Assembly: GCF_000971975.1 (NCBI RefSeq)
Contig: NZ_LAQO01000033.1
Span: 1 to 64,000, forward strand
Source of the DNA: Paenibacillus algorifonticola
Lineage (GTDB): Bacteria; Bacillota; Bacilli; Paenibacillales; Paenibacillaceae
Direction of reading: 5' to 3'
DNA: 64,000 nt
Part shown: positions 27,140 to 34,498 of the stretch, one piece after another
Numbering within the stretch: position 1 is the stretch's first letter
Layout of the letters: each line of letters opens with the position of its first letter
Notes under the pieces: generated by a model
Seen by the model: the letters and a program-made list of their open reading frames with translations, nothing else
Database searches by the model: none
What the model was told of the DNA's origin: nothing
Position numbers and translations under genes: made by a program

Positions 27140-28882
27140 CTACTCGCTAAATCTAGCAGCATGAAAAGCTTTAACCTGCTGACGAATTTCCTCAGCCGTG
27201 TCGAGATCAAGCACATCGCCGAGAAGCTTGGCGCTATCCTGCACATTTAACCTAGAGAGCGTAAACTTTTGCTTCGTCACGGAAGCCGCATCCATGCTCC
27301 ATTCATCCAGCTCCATGCCGAGCAGCAGCGGAGCTGCCAGCGGGTCGCCCGCCATTTTGCCGCACATGCCGACCCATTTGCCTTCCTTATGCGCCGCTTG
27401 TATCAAGCTGTGAATTGAGCGTATAACCGCCGGATGGAAATAATCATATAAGTGCGCGACCTTCTCGTTCATGCGGTCAACAGCAAGCGTATACTGCACC
27501 AGATCATTTGTGCCAATACTGAAAAAGTCGACCTCTTTGGCGAAACGGTCCGCCAGCTGAATGACAGACGGAACCTCGGCCATAATGCCGATTTCCAGTT
27601 TTTCGTCAAAGGTGATGCCCTGCCCCTTCAACTCGTCCATGACTTCAAGCGTCAACTGCTTGGCCGCACGGAACTCCTGCATCGAGGATATCATCGGAAA
27701 CATGATTTTAACGGTACCGAAGGCGCTGGCGCGAACAATCGCCCGCAGCTGGGTGCGAAACAACTCCCGTTCGTTCAGACAGAGGCGGATGGCGCGATTG
27801 CCGAGAAATGGATTATCCTCATGCGGCAAATCCCAATAGGACAGCTCCTTGTCCCCGCCAATATCCAGCGTACGAATGACGATAGGCTTGCCCTGCCACG
27901 CTTCAGCAAGCTGCTTATATACAGCAAATTGCTTTTCTTCGTCCGGGAAGCGGTCCGCGTTCATGAACAGAAATTCCGTTCGGAACAAGCCGACGCCATC
28001 TGCCTCGTCTACAAGCCCTTCACGCATTTCCTCCGGCATGCCAACGTTTACAGCGAGCTCGATCAGCTTGCCATCCTCCGTCTGTGCTGGCAGCAGCCTG
28101 TATTTCGCAAGCTTCCCTGCTGCCGATTGCTCCTCCTGCTGCCGTGCTTCATAGGACGAGCGAGTAGCCGCATCGGCATTCAGCACGATAACACCCTCCG
28201 TACCGTCAAGGATCAGCTCATCACCATGGCCCAGTTGCTCGAAAGCAGCGCCTGTGCCAACAACCGCAGGAATGCCAAGCGAGCGGGACAAAATCGCAGT
28301 ATGCGTCGTCTCCCCGCCAACCCGTGTCACAAAGCCGAGCACAATGCTGCGATCAAGCTGCACGGTGACGGAAGGCGTTAAATCCTCCGCTACTAATATA
28401 ATGGGCTCTGTAATACTCGCCAGATCTGGATAAAATACTTGCTGCAAATGGCTCATGAGCCGATCTGCAACATCCTTCACATCATGAATACGTTCCTTTA
28501 CGTAAGCATTGTTCATCTTTTCGAACAACGCAGAAAGCTTAGCCAGCACGGTTTGTACCGCTTGTTCAGCGGATGCTTGCTTACGCTTAATTTGACTGCG
28601 AATATCGCCGTAAAAGGCGGGATCATCCAGAAAGCTCAGCTGCCCCTCGATAATCGCCGTTTTATCCTTCCCCAGCTTCGCTTCAGATTTGGCAATGATC
28701 GTTTTCAGCTCTGCTGCCGACTGACGCTTCGCCTGCTCCAGACGTTCAAGCTCCGCCTCCACCTGCTCAGGCTCAATCCGCTGGGGATAAGCTGCCTCTA
28801 CAGCAGGTGCGCCATAGATGAACGCTTTCCCGAAGCGGATACCTTCCGAAACGCCGATACCTTTGATACGTTGCTCGCTCAT
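27140..28882 (-). CDS. PTS Enzyme I (PEP-protein phosphotransferase), fructose-operon copy
   Basis: This 580-residue protein passes phosphate from PEP to HPr. The phospho-histidine is in GGETTHTAILSR (His near residue 195); the PEP-binding half carries GVGLFRTEFLFM, IRTLDIGGDK, SIGTNDLVQYTLAVDR and GMCGKMAGDP. The usual housekeeping motif is GGRTSHTAIMAR, so this copy differs around the active site (E for R, T for S, L for M), which suggests a paralogue dedicated to the fructose system. Its ATG overlaps the HPr stop codon (ATGA). Confidence 0.93.
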   Translation of the reverse strand: MSEQRIKGIGVSEGIRFGKAFIYGAPAVEAAYPQRIEPEQVEAELERLEQAKRQSAAELKTIIAKSEAKLGKDKTAIIEGQLSFLDDPAFYGDIRSQIKRKQASAEQAVQTVLAKLSALFEKMNNAYVKERIHDVKDVADRLMSHLQQVFYPDLASITEPIILVAEDLTPSVTVQLDRSIVLGFVTRVGGETTHTAILSRSLGIPAVVGTGAAFEQLGHGDELILDGTEGVIVLNADAATRSSYEARQQEEQSAAGKLAKYRLLPAQTEDGKLIELAVNVGMPEEMREGLVDEADGVGLFRTEFLFMNADRFPDEEKQFAVYKQLAEAWQGKPIVIRTLDIGGDKELSYWDLPHEDNPFLGNRAIRLCLNERELFRTQLRAIVRASAFGTVKIMFPMISSMQEFRAAKQLTLEVMDELKGQGITFDEKLEIGIMAEVPSVIQLADRFAKEVDFFSIGTNDLVQYTLAVDRMNEKVAHLYDYFHPAVIRSIHSLIQAAHKEGKWVGMCGKMAGDPLAAPLLLGMELDEWSMDAASVTKQKFTLSRLNVQDSAKLLGDVLDLDTAEEIRQQVKAFHAARFSE

Positions 28883-29148
28883 TGTTCTCCGAAACCTTGC
28901 TCGAATAGTTCAGCAAGCTTGGCGACAGCCTGCTCCTCATCTTCGCCGTCTGCCGACAGCTTGACTTCAGCGCCTTTTTCCAAACCAAGCGCAATGATGC
29001 CGAGTACGCTTTTCGCATTTGCCTCTTGCCCATCTGCCACCTCTACATAAATATCAGCTGCGAATTGTCCCGCTGCATTAGCCAGCACTTGGGCCGGACG
29101 CAAATGCAGCCCTTCTTCATTTATGATCGTCAATACACGTGTTTGCAT
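28879..29148 (-). CDS. HPr-type phosphocarrier
   Basis: This 89-residue HPr-like protein has the phospho-histidine site EEGLHLRPAQVLANAA and the regulatory serine region AKSVLGIIALGLEKG. A serine stands at the place HPr kinase modifies, so catabolite control through CcpA is possible. The ATG at 29148 was chosen over a longer frame because the HPr fold begins there (MQTRVLTIINEEGLH) and GGAGGAGAC lies just upstream. The C-terminus is followed at once by Enzyme I. Its role as a fructose-specific carrier is inferred from the operon. Confidence 0.9.
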   Translation of the reverse strand: MQTRVLTIINEEGLHLRPAQVLANAAGQFAADIYVEVADGQEANAKSVLGIIALGLEKGAEVKLSADGEDEEQAVAKLAELFEQGFGEQ

Positions 29149-29179
29149 CGCTCTGTCTCCTCCTTTAGTCTCGCTGTGC

Positions 29180-29635
29180 TTACAGGGCGCTTTCCAATGT
29201 TTCCAAAATGTCCGCTGCGCTTTGGCCATCCAGCAGCTCTTGGCGGAAGCTTTCGTGTATCAGCTTGCGCGACACCGAAGCCAAAATCCGCAAATGCTCC
29301 TTGCCCGCATCCGATTCCGGAATCGCCAGCAAAATAATCGAAGTGACCGGCTTTCCATCAAGGGAGCCCCAATCAATCGGCTGTGCAAGACGGGCAAACG
29401 CTAGGCCAGGCTTGATGACACCAGCGGATTTGCCATGCGGAATCGCGACGCCAAAGCCGATTCCTGTTGAAGCATGCTGCTCACGTGCTTCAACCGAAGC
29501 TAGAAAAGCAGTCTCATCGTTCAAATAACCAGCCGCTTGCAGACGCTCAGCAAGCTCTTTAATAACGGCCTTGCGGTCACTGGCGGACGAATCGAGAATA
29601 ATCGTTTCTATATTTAATAAAGTTTGGGATGACAT
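29180..29635 (-). CDS. PTS fructose EIIA component
   Basis: A 151-residue PTS EIIA type-2 domain. The phosphorylated histidine is in GIGFGVAIPHGKS; the rest of the fold (LDSSASDRKAVIKELAERL, LLAIPESDAGKEHLRIL) is intact. It takes phosphate from the HPr-like protein encoded 31 bp downstream and hands it to the EIIB domain of the permease upstream. GGAGGT seven bases before 29635 fixes the start. Confidence 0.92.
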   Translation of the reverse strand: MSSQTLLNIETIILDSSASDRKAVIKELAERLQAAGYLNDETAFLASVEAREQHASTGIGFGVAIPHGKSAGVIKPGLAFARLAQPIDWGSLDGKPVTSIILLAIPESDAGKEHLRILASVSRKLIHESFRQELLDGQSAADILETLESAL

Positions 29636-29660
29636 TGTAATTACCTCCATGGAGTGGGAT

Positions 29661-31040
29661 TTAAGCCGCTGTCGGCTTACTTTTTTTGAGCAAGGATACC
29701 GTTACGGCTGTAACAACAGAACCAATGACAATCGCTGCGGCATAAGCGCCGAGATGCGTCACTGCATTTGGAATAGCGAGTACGAATGCCCCGCCATGTG
29801 GCGCTTGAAGCGTCGCACCAAACACCATCGATAACGCTCCCGCTACCGCTGAACCGAGTACCGTACCTGGAATGACCCGGAGCGGATCAGCAGCTGCGAA
29901 AGGAATAGCTCCTTCAGTAATAAAGGCCAGACCCATTACACCCGCCACTTTTCCTGCGTCGCGCTCTTCTTTGGAAAATTTGTTTTTGCGAATGACGGTA
30001 GCAAGCCACAAGCCGAGCGGCGGAGTCATTCCCGCTGCCATAACCGCTGCCATCGGGCCATAAACTTGGCTTGCAAGCAAGCCGACAGCAAATGTATACG
30101 CTGCCTTATTAAGCGGCCCGCCCATATCGAACGCCATCATTGCACCAAGCAGCAAGCCGAGCAAAATGGCATTCGTTGAATTTAGACCCGTCAGCCATGT
30201 CGTCAAAATATCCATCAGCGTCTTCACTGGTGTTCCTACAACATAAACCATCATCAGCCCGACTATGAGCGTCGATAGCACGGGAATAATTAAGATAGGC
30301 TTAATGCCTTCCAGTGATTTCGGCAGCTTGATCGCATGTCGCAGCCATTTTGCCACATAACCGGCAAGAAAGCCTGAAATAATACCGCCAAGGAAGCCGG
30401 CTCCCAGCTGGCTGGCCAGCATGCCGCCTACTAGTCCGGGAGCTAGCCCGATCCGGTCTGCGATGGAGAAAGCAATAAAGCCGGACAAAATCGGAATCAT
30501 CAAGGCAAATGCCGCCCCGCCACCAATGCTCATCAGTGCTGCCGGAAGCGTACCTTCCTCTTGGAACGCTGTTATTCCGAAAATAAACGAAATCGCAATA
30601 ATGATACCGCCTGCCACCACGAGCGGCAGCATGTTCGATACGCCTGTCATCAAGTGCTTGTAGGCACCGGTTCGAACGGAGCTGCCCTCTTTCTTCGCCT
30701 GCTCCTGCATGGGAGCAGCCGCTTGAGCCTGAGCCGCTTCTTTCGCTAGCGCCTGCTCAATCAAGCCTGCCGGATTGCGGATGCCTTCAGCAACGCCCAC
30801 CTTAATAATCGGCTTGCCTGCGAATCGCGATTCCAATACGTCGGTGTCCGCTGCCAAAATAATAGCATGCGCTTCGGCAATTTCCTCCAGCGTAAGCTCA
30901 TCCTCTACGCCAAGCGCACCGCGCTTTTCAACCTTTAGCGGAACACCCTTCTCCTCCGCCATCTTAAGCAGAGATTCCGCTGCCATATACGTATGGGCAA
31001 TGCCTGTGGGGCAAGAAGTTACAGCCAGCAATTTCTTCAT
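29661..31040 (-). CDS. fruA: PTS fructose EIIBC permease
   Basis: This 459-residue membrane permease imports fructose as fructose-1-phosphate. The N-terminal EIIB domain (1-100) has the phosphorylated cysteine in TSCPTGIAHTYMAAE. After an Ala/Gln linker, EIIC spans the rest with the conserved GVSNMLPLVVAGG, GMLASQLGAGFLGGI and FITEGAIPFAAADP. The EIIA domain, fused in B. subtilis FruA, is here a separate gene directly downstream. GGGAGG precedes the ATG. Confidence 0.94.
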   Translation of the reverse strand: MKKLLAVTSCPTGIAHTYMAAESLLKMAEEKGVPLKVEKRGALGVEDELTLEEIAEAHAIILAADTDVLESRFAGKPIIKVGVAEGIRNPAGLIEQALAKEAAQAQAAAPMQEQAKKEGSSVRTGAYKHLMTGVSNMLPLVVAGGIIIAISFIFGITAFQEEGTLPAALMSIGGGAAFALMIPILSGFIAFSIADRIGLAPGLVGGMLASQLGAGFLGGIISGFLAGYVAKWLRHAIKLPKSLEGIKPILIIPVLSTLIVGLMMVYVVGTPVKTLMDILTTWLTGLNSTNAILLGLLLGAMMAFDMGGPLNKAAYTFAVGLLASQVYGPMAAVMAAGMTPPLGLWLATVIRKNKFSKEERDAGKVAGVMGLAFITEGAIPFAAADPLRVIPGTVLGSAVAGALSMVFGATLQAPHGGAFVLAIPNAVTHLGAYAAAIVIGSVVTAVTVSLLKKSKPTAA

Positions 31041-31082
31041 GTCAATTCCTCCCTTATGATGTCGCTATTCACTTCGATATAA

Positions 31083-32024
31083 TCACAATGCTTGAATATA
31101 AATATCTCCCGCCCGGCTGCGAATTTCCTCGAACTCGCATACTTGGGTTCCCGCTTTGGAAGCCGTTATCGTTCCTGCGGCCGTGCTCCACCTCGCGACA
31201 TTCTCGAGGCTACTATTTTGCAAAAGAGCCTGCGCAAGCACGGCTACCATCGAATCGCCTGCGCCAACTGTGCTCAGCGCCTCAATAGGGAATGGCTTGG
31301 CCAGGTATGCTTCTTCACCGCTCATGACGATGGCCCCATCCGCGCCCATCGAAATGATAACGAGCGTAATCCCCTGGGCAAGCAGTTGTCTTCCCGCCTG
31401 TACGATTTCCTCTTCCGTGTCCAGCTTACGCTGCACAAGCTGCTCCAGCTCATAATGATTAGGCTTGACCGCATAAGGAATCGCTTTAATTCCGGTGACC
31501 ATTGCCTCGCCATCCGCATCAAGAATCGTTCGTACGCCTAGCTTGCGCGCTTTTATAATAAAATCATGATATAGCTCAGGTGGCGCTCCCTTCGGCAAGC
31601 TGCCTCCAAGTACGAGTACGGACGCTTTCGGCAGCAGCTCATCCAGCAATTGATCCAGCTCGGCAAGCTGGCTTTCACTAACCGTAAAACCTGGCTCATT
31701 CACCTCGGTCGTCGTTCGCTGCTTCTGGTCAACAAGCTTCATATTCGTACGCGTCTCGCCCGGTACTTCAACGAAAGCAGTATGAATGCCCGAACGGTCC
31801 AGCTCTCCTATAATTCGTTTGCCTATGCCGCCAGCGATGAATCCAGCAGCGGTGACGCTCGCGCCGAAGGTGTGAACGATTCGCGCCACGTTGATGCCTT
31901 TTCCACCAGGGTCAAGGCGGATATCCTCCGCTCGGTTGAGTCCGCCCACCTTCAGCTCCTGAAGCATAATCGTCTTGTCCATGGAAGGATTCAAAGTAAG
32001 TGTAATAACTTGCTGCTTGGACAT
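31083..32024 (-). CDS. fruK: 1-phosphofructokinase
   Basis: This 313-residue PfkB-family kinase phosphorylates fructose-1-phosphate to fructose-1,6-bisphosphate. The family signatures are visible: TLNPSMDKTI at the start, DPGGKGINVARI, VLGGSLPKGAPPELY, and the catalytic Asp in STVGAGDSMVA. It begins four bases after fruR, with AGGAGA inside the end of that gene, so the two are expressed together. Confidence 0.94.
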   Translation of the reverse strand: MSKQQVITLTLNPSMDKTIMLQELKVGGLNRAEDIRLDPGGKGINVARIVHTFGASVTAAGFIAGGIGKRIIGELDRSGIHTAFVEVPGETRTNMKLVDQKQRTTTEVNEPGFTVSESQLAELDQLLDELLPKASVLVLGGSLPKGAPPELYHDFIIKARKLGVRTILDADGEAMVTGIKAIPYAVKPNHYELEQLVQRKLDTEEEIVQAGRQLLAQGITLVIISMGADGAIVMSGEEAYLAKPFPIEALSTVGAGDSMVAVLAQALLQNSSLENVARWSTAAGTITASKAGTQVCEFEEIRSRAGDIYIQAL

Positions 32025-32028
32025 GCTG

Positions 32029-32817
32029 TTATGTCTCCTTTCCTACCGAGGTTCTATATACCTCTACGCCTCGCTCTTCCAGCTTCCGGGCAAATTCCTC
32101 CGGCATCGCCGAATCGGTAATGCATACATCAATATCGCTCCAATCAGCGAAGCGCGAGAAGCTCACCTGATTGACCTTGCTGCTGTCGCTGAGTAAAATA
32201 ATGCGGTCAGCGCGCTTGATCATTTTGCGCTTGATGTCTCCCTCCACCACGTTCGGCGTGCTGAGCCCTTCCTCCAAGTCCATGCCGTTCGTCGCCATAA
32301 ACGCCTTGTCAACCTTAATGAAATCCAGGCTGCGCTCAGTAATCGGCCCGACCAATGACAATACGCCAGGCCGGTAAGCACCGCCCAGTACAATGACATC
32401 AATGCCTGGCGGCAGCTCCAAATCCTGCGGCAGCATGAGCGAATTAGTAACGACCGTCAGCTTCGTAAACGCTGTCAATTGCTGCATCAAATAAAAAGTG
32501 GTCGTGCCGGAATCAAGCAAAATCGTATCTCCATTGCTAATCCATTGGACCGCTTTAGCTGCAATCGCTTTCTTTTGCTCCGTTGATGTAATCTCCCGCT
32601 CGGAAAAGCTTGGTTCAAAGTTAACGCTGCGGATTGAGATCGCTCCGCCATGTGTGCGCTTGAGCAGTCCGGCTTCCTCCATCTCCCGCAAATCCCGTCG
32701 AATCGTCGACTCCGATACTTGAAATTTTTCACATAGAGCCTGAAGGTCAACGCGCTTCTGTTCTTCCACTAAAGCTAAAATTAAATTTTTGCGTTCCTCG
32801 CCAAAAATATTCCTCAC
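32029..32817 (-). CDS. fruR: DeoR-family fructose operon repressor
   Basis: The 262-residue protein has an N-terminal DeoR winged helix (about 5-58; VSESTIRRDLREMEEAGLLKRTHGGA) and a C-terminal sugar-phosphate sensing domain (LDSGTTTFYLMQQL, VTNSLMLP, VLGGAYRPG). It is the first gene of the operon and lies right behind repeated GTTTAT boxes that overlap its own promoter. Homologues are released from DNA by fructose-1-phosphate; that it senses the same ligand here is inference. Confidence 0.92.
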   Translation of the reverse strand: MRNIFGEERKNLILALVEEQKRVDLQALCEKFQVSESTIRRDLREMEEAGLLKRTHGGAISIRSVNFEPSFSEREITSTEQKKAIAAKAVQWISNGDTILLDSGTTTFYLMQQLTAFTKLTVVTNSLMLPQDLELPPGIDVIVLGGAYRPGVLSLVGPITERSLDFIKVDKAFMATNGMDLEEGLSTPNVVEGDIKRKMIKRADRIILLSDSSKVNQVSFSRFADWSDIDVCITDSAMPEEFARKLEERGVEVYRTSVGKET

Positions 32818-32830
32818 CGCCTGTTTGATC

Positions 32831-32883
32831 GTTTATGAAATCGTTCGCTCATTCAATTGAATGTTTATGAACGTTTTGTTTAT
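32831..32883 (-). promoter_or_regulatory. Repeated FruR operator-like boxes
   Basis: GTTTAT occurs three times (32831-32836, 32863-32868, 32878-32883) at and downstream of the expected start site, together with the palindrome ATTCAATTGAAT (32851-32862). Direct repeats of this kind are typical DeoR-family operators. Confidence 0.55.
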
Positions 32884-32889
32884 AAATCG

Positions 32890-32918
32890 ATTATATTCAG
32901 TCATTAACGCGATGTCAA
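32890..32918 (-). promoter_or_regulatory. Consensus promoter of the fru operon
   Basis: Minus strand: TTGACA (32913-32918), 17 bases, TATAAT (32890-32895). A perfect sigma-A consensus; a repressor is therefore needed for control, in line with the boxes just downstream. Confidence 0.88.
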
Positions 32919-32966
32919 ATGGTTTCTTTATCTATTATTTTTACAAACGGTCATACTCAGTCATTT

Positions 32967-32980
32967 TGTTAGCGTTTTCA
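32967..32980. promoter_or_regulatory. CcpA cre site
   Basis: The minus strand reads TGAAAACGCTAACA, a full match to the cre consensus TGWAANCGNTNWCA. It lies about 90 bp upstream of the fru start site and 110 bp upstream of the divergent GNAT gene, so either or both could respond. Confidence 0.65.
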
Positions 32981-33090
32981 AGACAGATGTCCTGTGTCTA
33001 CCCGTGACGATTCGCTCATTGCTATTTTTAAGGGTAAACCTATAAAATAAGACAAGGACAAAAAAATCAATTATTGCGAGGTGTTACCTT

Positions 33091-33639
33091 ATGCAGCCAA
33101 CACTTGAAACAGAACGATTGATTTTGAGAGCTTTTAACTTAGCCGACGCAAGCAGGGTCCAGAAACTAGCCGGCAATATTGAAGTAGCAAGCACAACATT
33201 GTCTATACCTTACCCTTATCCTGACGGGGCAGCCGAGGAATGGATTAGCACCAATACAATTAGAGCAAGCAATGGAGAGGGATTTCCTTTCGCAGTAACC
33301 CGCAAAGACGACCATGCCTTAATCGGCTGTATGAGCTTGAATCTAAGCAAGCCGGATCAGCGAGGCGAGCTGTCCTACTGGTCAGGAAAGCCTTATTGGG
33401 GACATGGCTATGCGACAGAAGCGGCTAAGCGTGTTATCCAATTCGGCTTTGAGCAGTTGGAGTTAAATAAAATAATGGCAGCAGCCATGGCTAAAAACCC
33501 TTCTTCCTCCAATGTCATGAAAAAAGTCGGGATGAAATATGAAGGTGAATTCAAGCAGCATATTTTCAAATGGGGTGAATTTGAGGACTTGGTCTTTTAC
33601 GGATTGACAAGGGCGGATTATGAGCAGCTGAATCGTTAA
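33091..33639 (+). CDS. GNAT N-acetyltransferase, RimJ/RimL-like
   Basis: The 182-residue protein starts with LETERLILRAFNLADA, typical of the ribosomal-protein/antibiotic acetyltransferase branch, and has the acetyl-CoA loop in YWGHGYATEAAKRVIQFGF (about 101-119) followed by NPSSSNVMKKVGMKYEG. It probably acetylates an amine on a small molecule or a protein N-terminus; the substrate cannot be told. A ribosome site (GAGGTG) precedes the ATG. Transcribed divergently from the fru operon and ended by a palindromic terminator. Confidence 0.9.
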   Translation: MQPTLETERLILRAFNLADASRVQKLAGNIEVASTTLSIPYPYPDGAAEEWISTNTIRASNGEGFPFAVTRKDDHALIGCMSLNLSKPDQRGELSYWSGKPYWGHGYATEAAKRVIQFGFEQLELNKIMAAAMAKNPSSSNVMKKVGMKYEGEFKQHIFKWGEFEDLVFYGLTRADYEQLNR

Positions 33640-33712
33640 TTTTTGAATAACTGCAAGTCTGCGATAAAGGCATATCTTCAGAAATAAAAAATCTTTAATG
33701 CAACGAAAGAAA

Positions 33713-33732
33713 AGGAGGGCAGCTGCCCTCCT
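33713..33732. terminator. Bidirectional terminator, perfect 20-base palindrome
   Basis: AGGAGGGCAGCTGCCCTCCT is fully palindromic and lies between two convergent genes. A T-rich run follows on either strand (CTTCTTCT on plus, TTTCTTTC on minus). Confidence 0.65.
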
Positions 33733-33750
33733 CTTCTTCTGCTTACGAGC

Positions 33751-34161
33751 TTATGATTTGTGACGACTTTTTAAAATTTCAACCTCTTCTTCCACCTTCG
33801 CAATCATGTTCCGATGGGCGTCAAGCCGATCAACGATTACAGACGACACTTCCTCGGTAATGCGCGCTGTCTGCTCAAAGGTTGCTTCAAGCTTTAATTC
33901 CATACGTTCCAGTTGCTCATTCACTTTTCTGAAGCCTTCACGCTGACTATCAGCAAGCGCCTGATGACTTTCAGTAAGTGCTTGATGACTTTCAGTAAGT
34001 GCTTGCTGACTTTCAGTAAGTGCTTGCTGACTTTCAGCAAGTGCTTGCTGACTACTAGCAAGCGATTGTTGACCTTCTTCCAACGTTCCGACCCGTTCGT
34101 TAATGATCTTAACGACAGAAAGCAACTCCTTCAAAGTTGATTCAATAATTTTGTTTTCCAT
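33751..34161 (-). CDS. Coiled-coil protein with heptad-exact tandem repeats
   Basis: 136 residues from the ATG at 34161 (MENKIIESTLKELL). This start is favoured because the promoter at 34195-34223 lies upstream of it but downstream of the longer frame's first ATG. About residues 31-72 are six 7-residue units (SQQALTE-like), and the flanks are also heptad-like (VVKIINERVGTL, VNEQLERMELKLEATFEQ), so almost the whole protein should be one coiled coil. There is no signal peptide and no TM segment. The function is unknown. Encoded alone, between two terminators. Confidence 0.75.
   Translation of the reverse strand: MENKIIESTLKELLSVVKIINERVGTLEEGQQSLASSQQALAESQQALTESQQALTESHQALTESHQALADSQREGFRKVNEQLERMELKLEATFEQTARITEEVSSVIVDRLDAHRNMIAKVEEEVEILKSRHKS
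33945..34070 (-). repeat. Six tandem 21-bp units inside the coiled-coil gene
   Basis: Units start at 33945, 33966, 33987, 34008, 34029 and 34050. The middle four are nearly identical and the outer two diverged. Each unit is seven codons, so gain or loss of a unit would keep both frame and heptad phase. Confidence 0.85.
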
Positions 34162-34194
34162 CAAGTCAACCGACCTTTCACTTAAATTAAGTTT

Positions 34195-34223
34195 AGTATG
34201 ATGGAAGATTCGGAAGACGTCAA
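34195..34223 (-). promoter_or_regulatory. Promoter of the coiled-coil gene
   Basis: Minus strand: TTGACG (34218-34223), 17 bases, CATACT (34195-34200). The start site would be near 34188, 27 bp before the chosen ATG. Confidence 0.6.
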
Positions 34224-34408
34224 ATTGCCACTGGCTTAGCAAATTTGACAAAATAGAATTAATGTGTTTGGTGATTTAAAAACTATTTTCAACCTTTATT
34301 ATCCTCGTTCAAAGGGCTTGCCTCCCTGGCTTGCAGACCTGTTGAGGCAAGGATTATTTTGCAAACAATAGAAGCAAATCTTCTTAATAAAATCATGTAA
34401 ACCCCACT
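34224..34408. other. Non-coding stretch between coiled-coil gene and lacZ terminator
   Basis: No gene or strong hairpin was recognised. Confidence 0.5.
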
Positions 34409-34447
34409 ATAAAAAATAAGAGAAGGGCAGCCGCCCTCCTCTTATTT
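34409..34447 (-). terminator. Terminator of the ABC importer-lacZ operon
   Basis: Minus strand: AATAAGAGGAGGGC and GCCCTTCTCTTATT form a long stem around a 4-base loop, then TTTTTT; 52 bp after the lacZ stop codon. Confidence 0.85.
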
Positions 34448-34498
34448 TCACTCTCGTTATACAGCAATTCAAGCACAAATCGCTCTTTACATTAACAC

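Noticed and set aside
27452..28381. 309-codon plus-strand ORF over the Enzyme I gene
   Set aside because: Antisense shadow of a well-conserved gene.
33945..34070. CRISPR-like tandem repeat
   Set aside because: Units are directly adjacent without spacers and lie in a coding frame; a protein repeat, not a CRISPR array.
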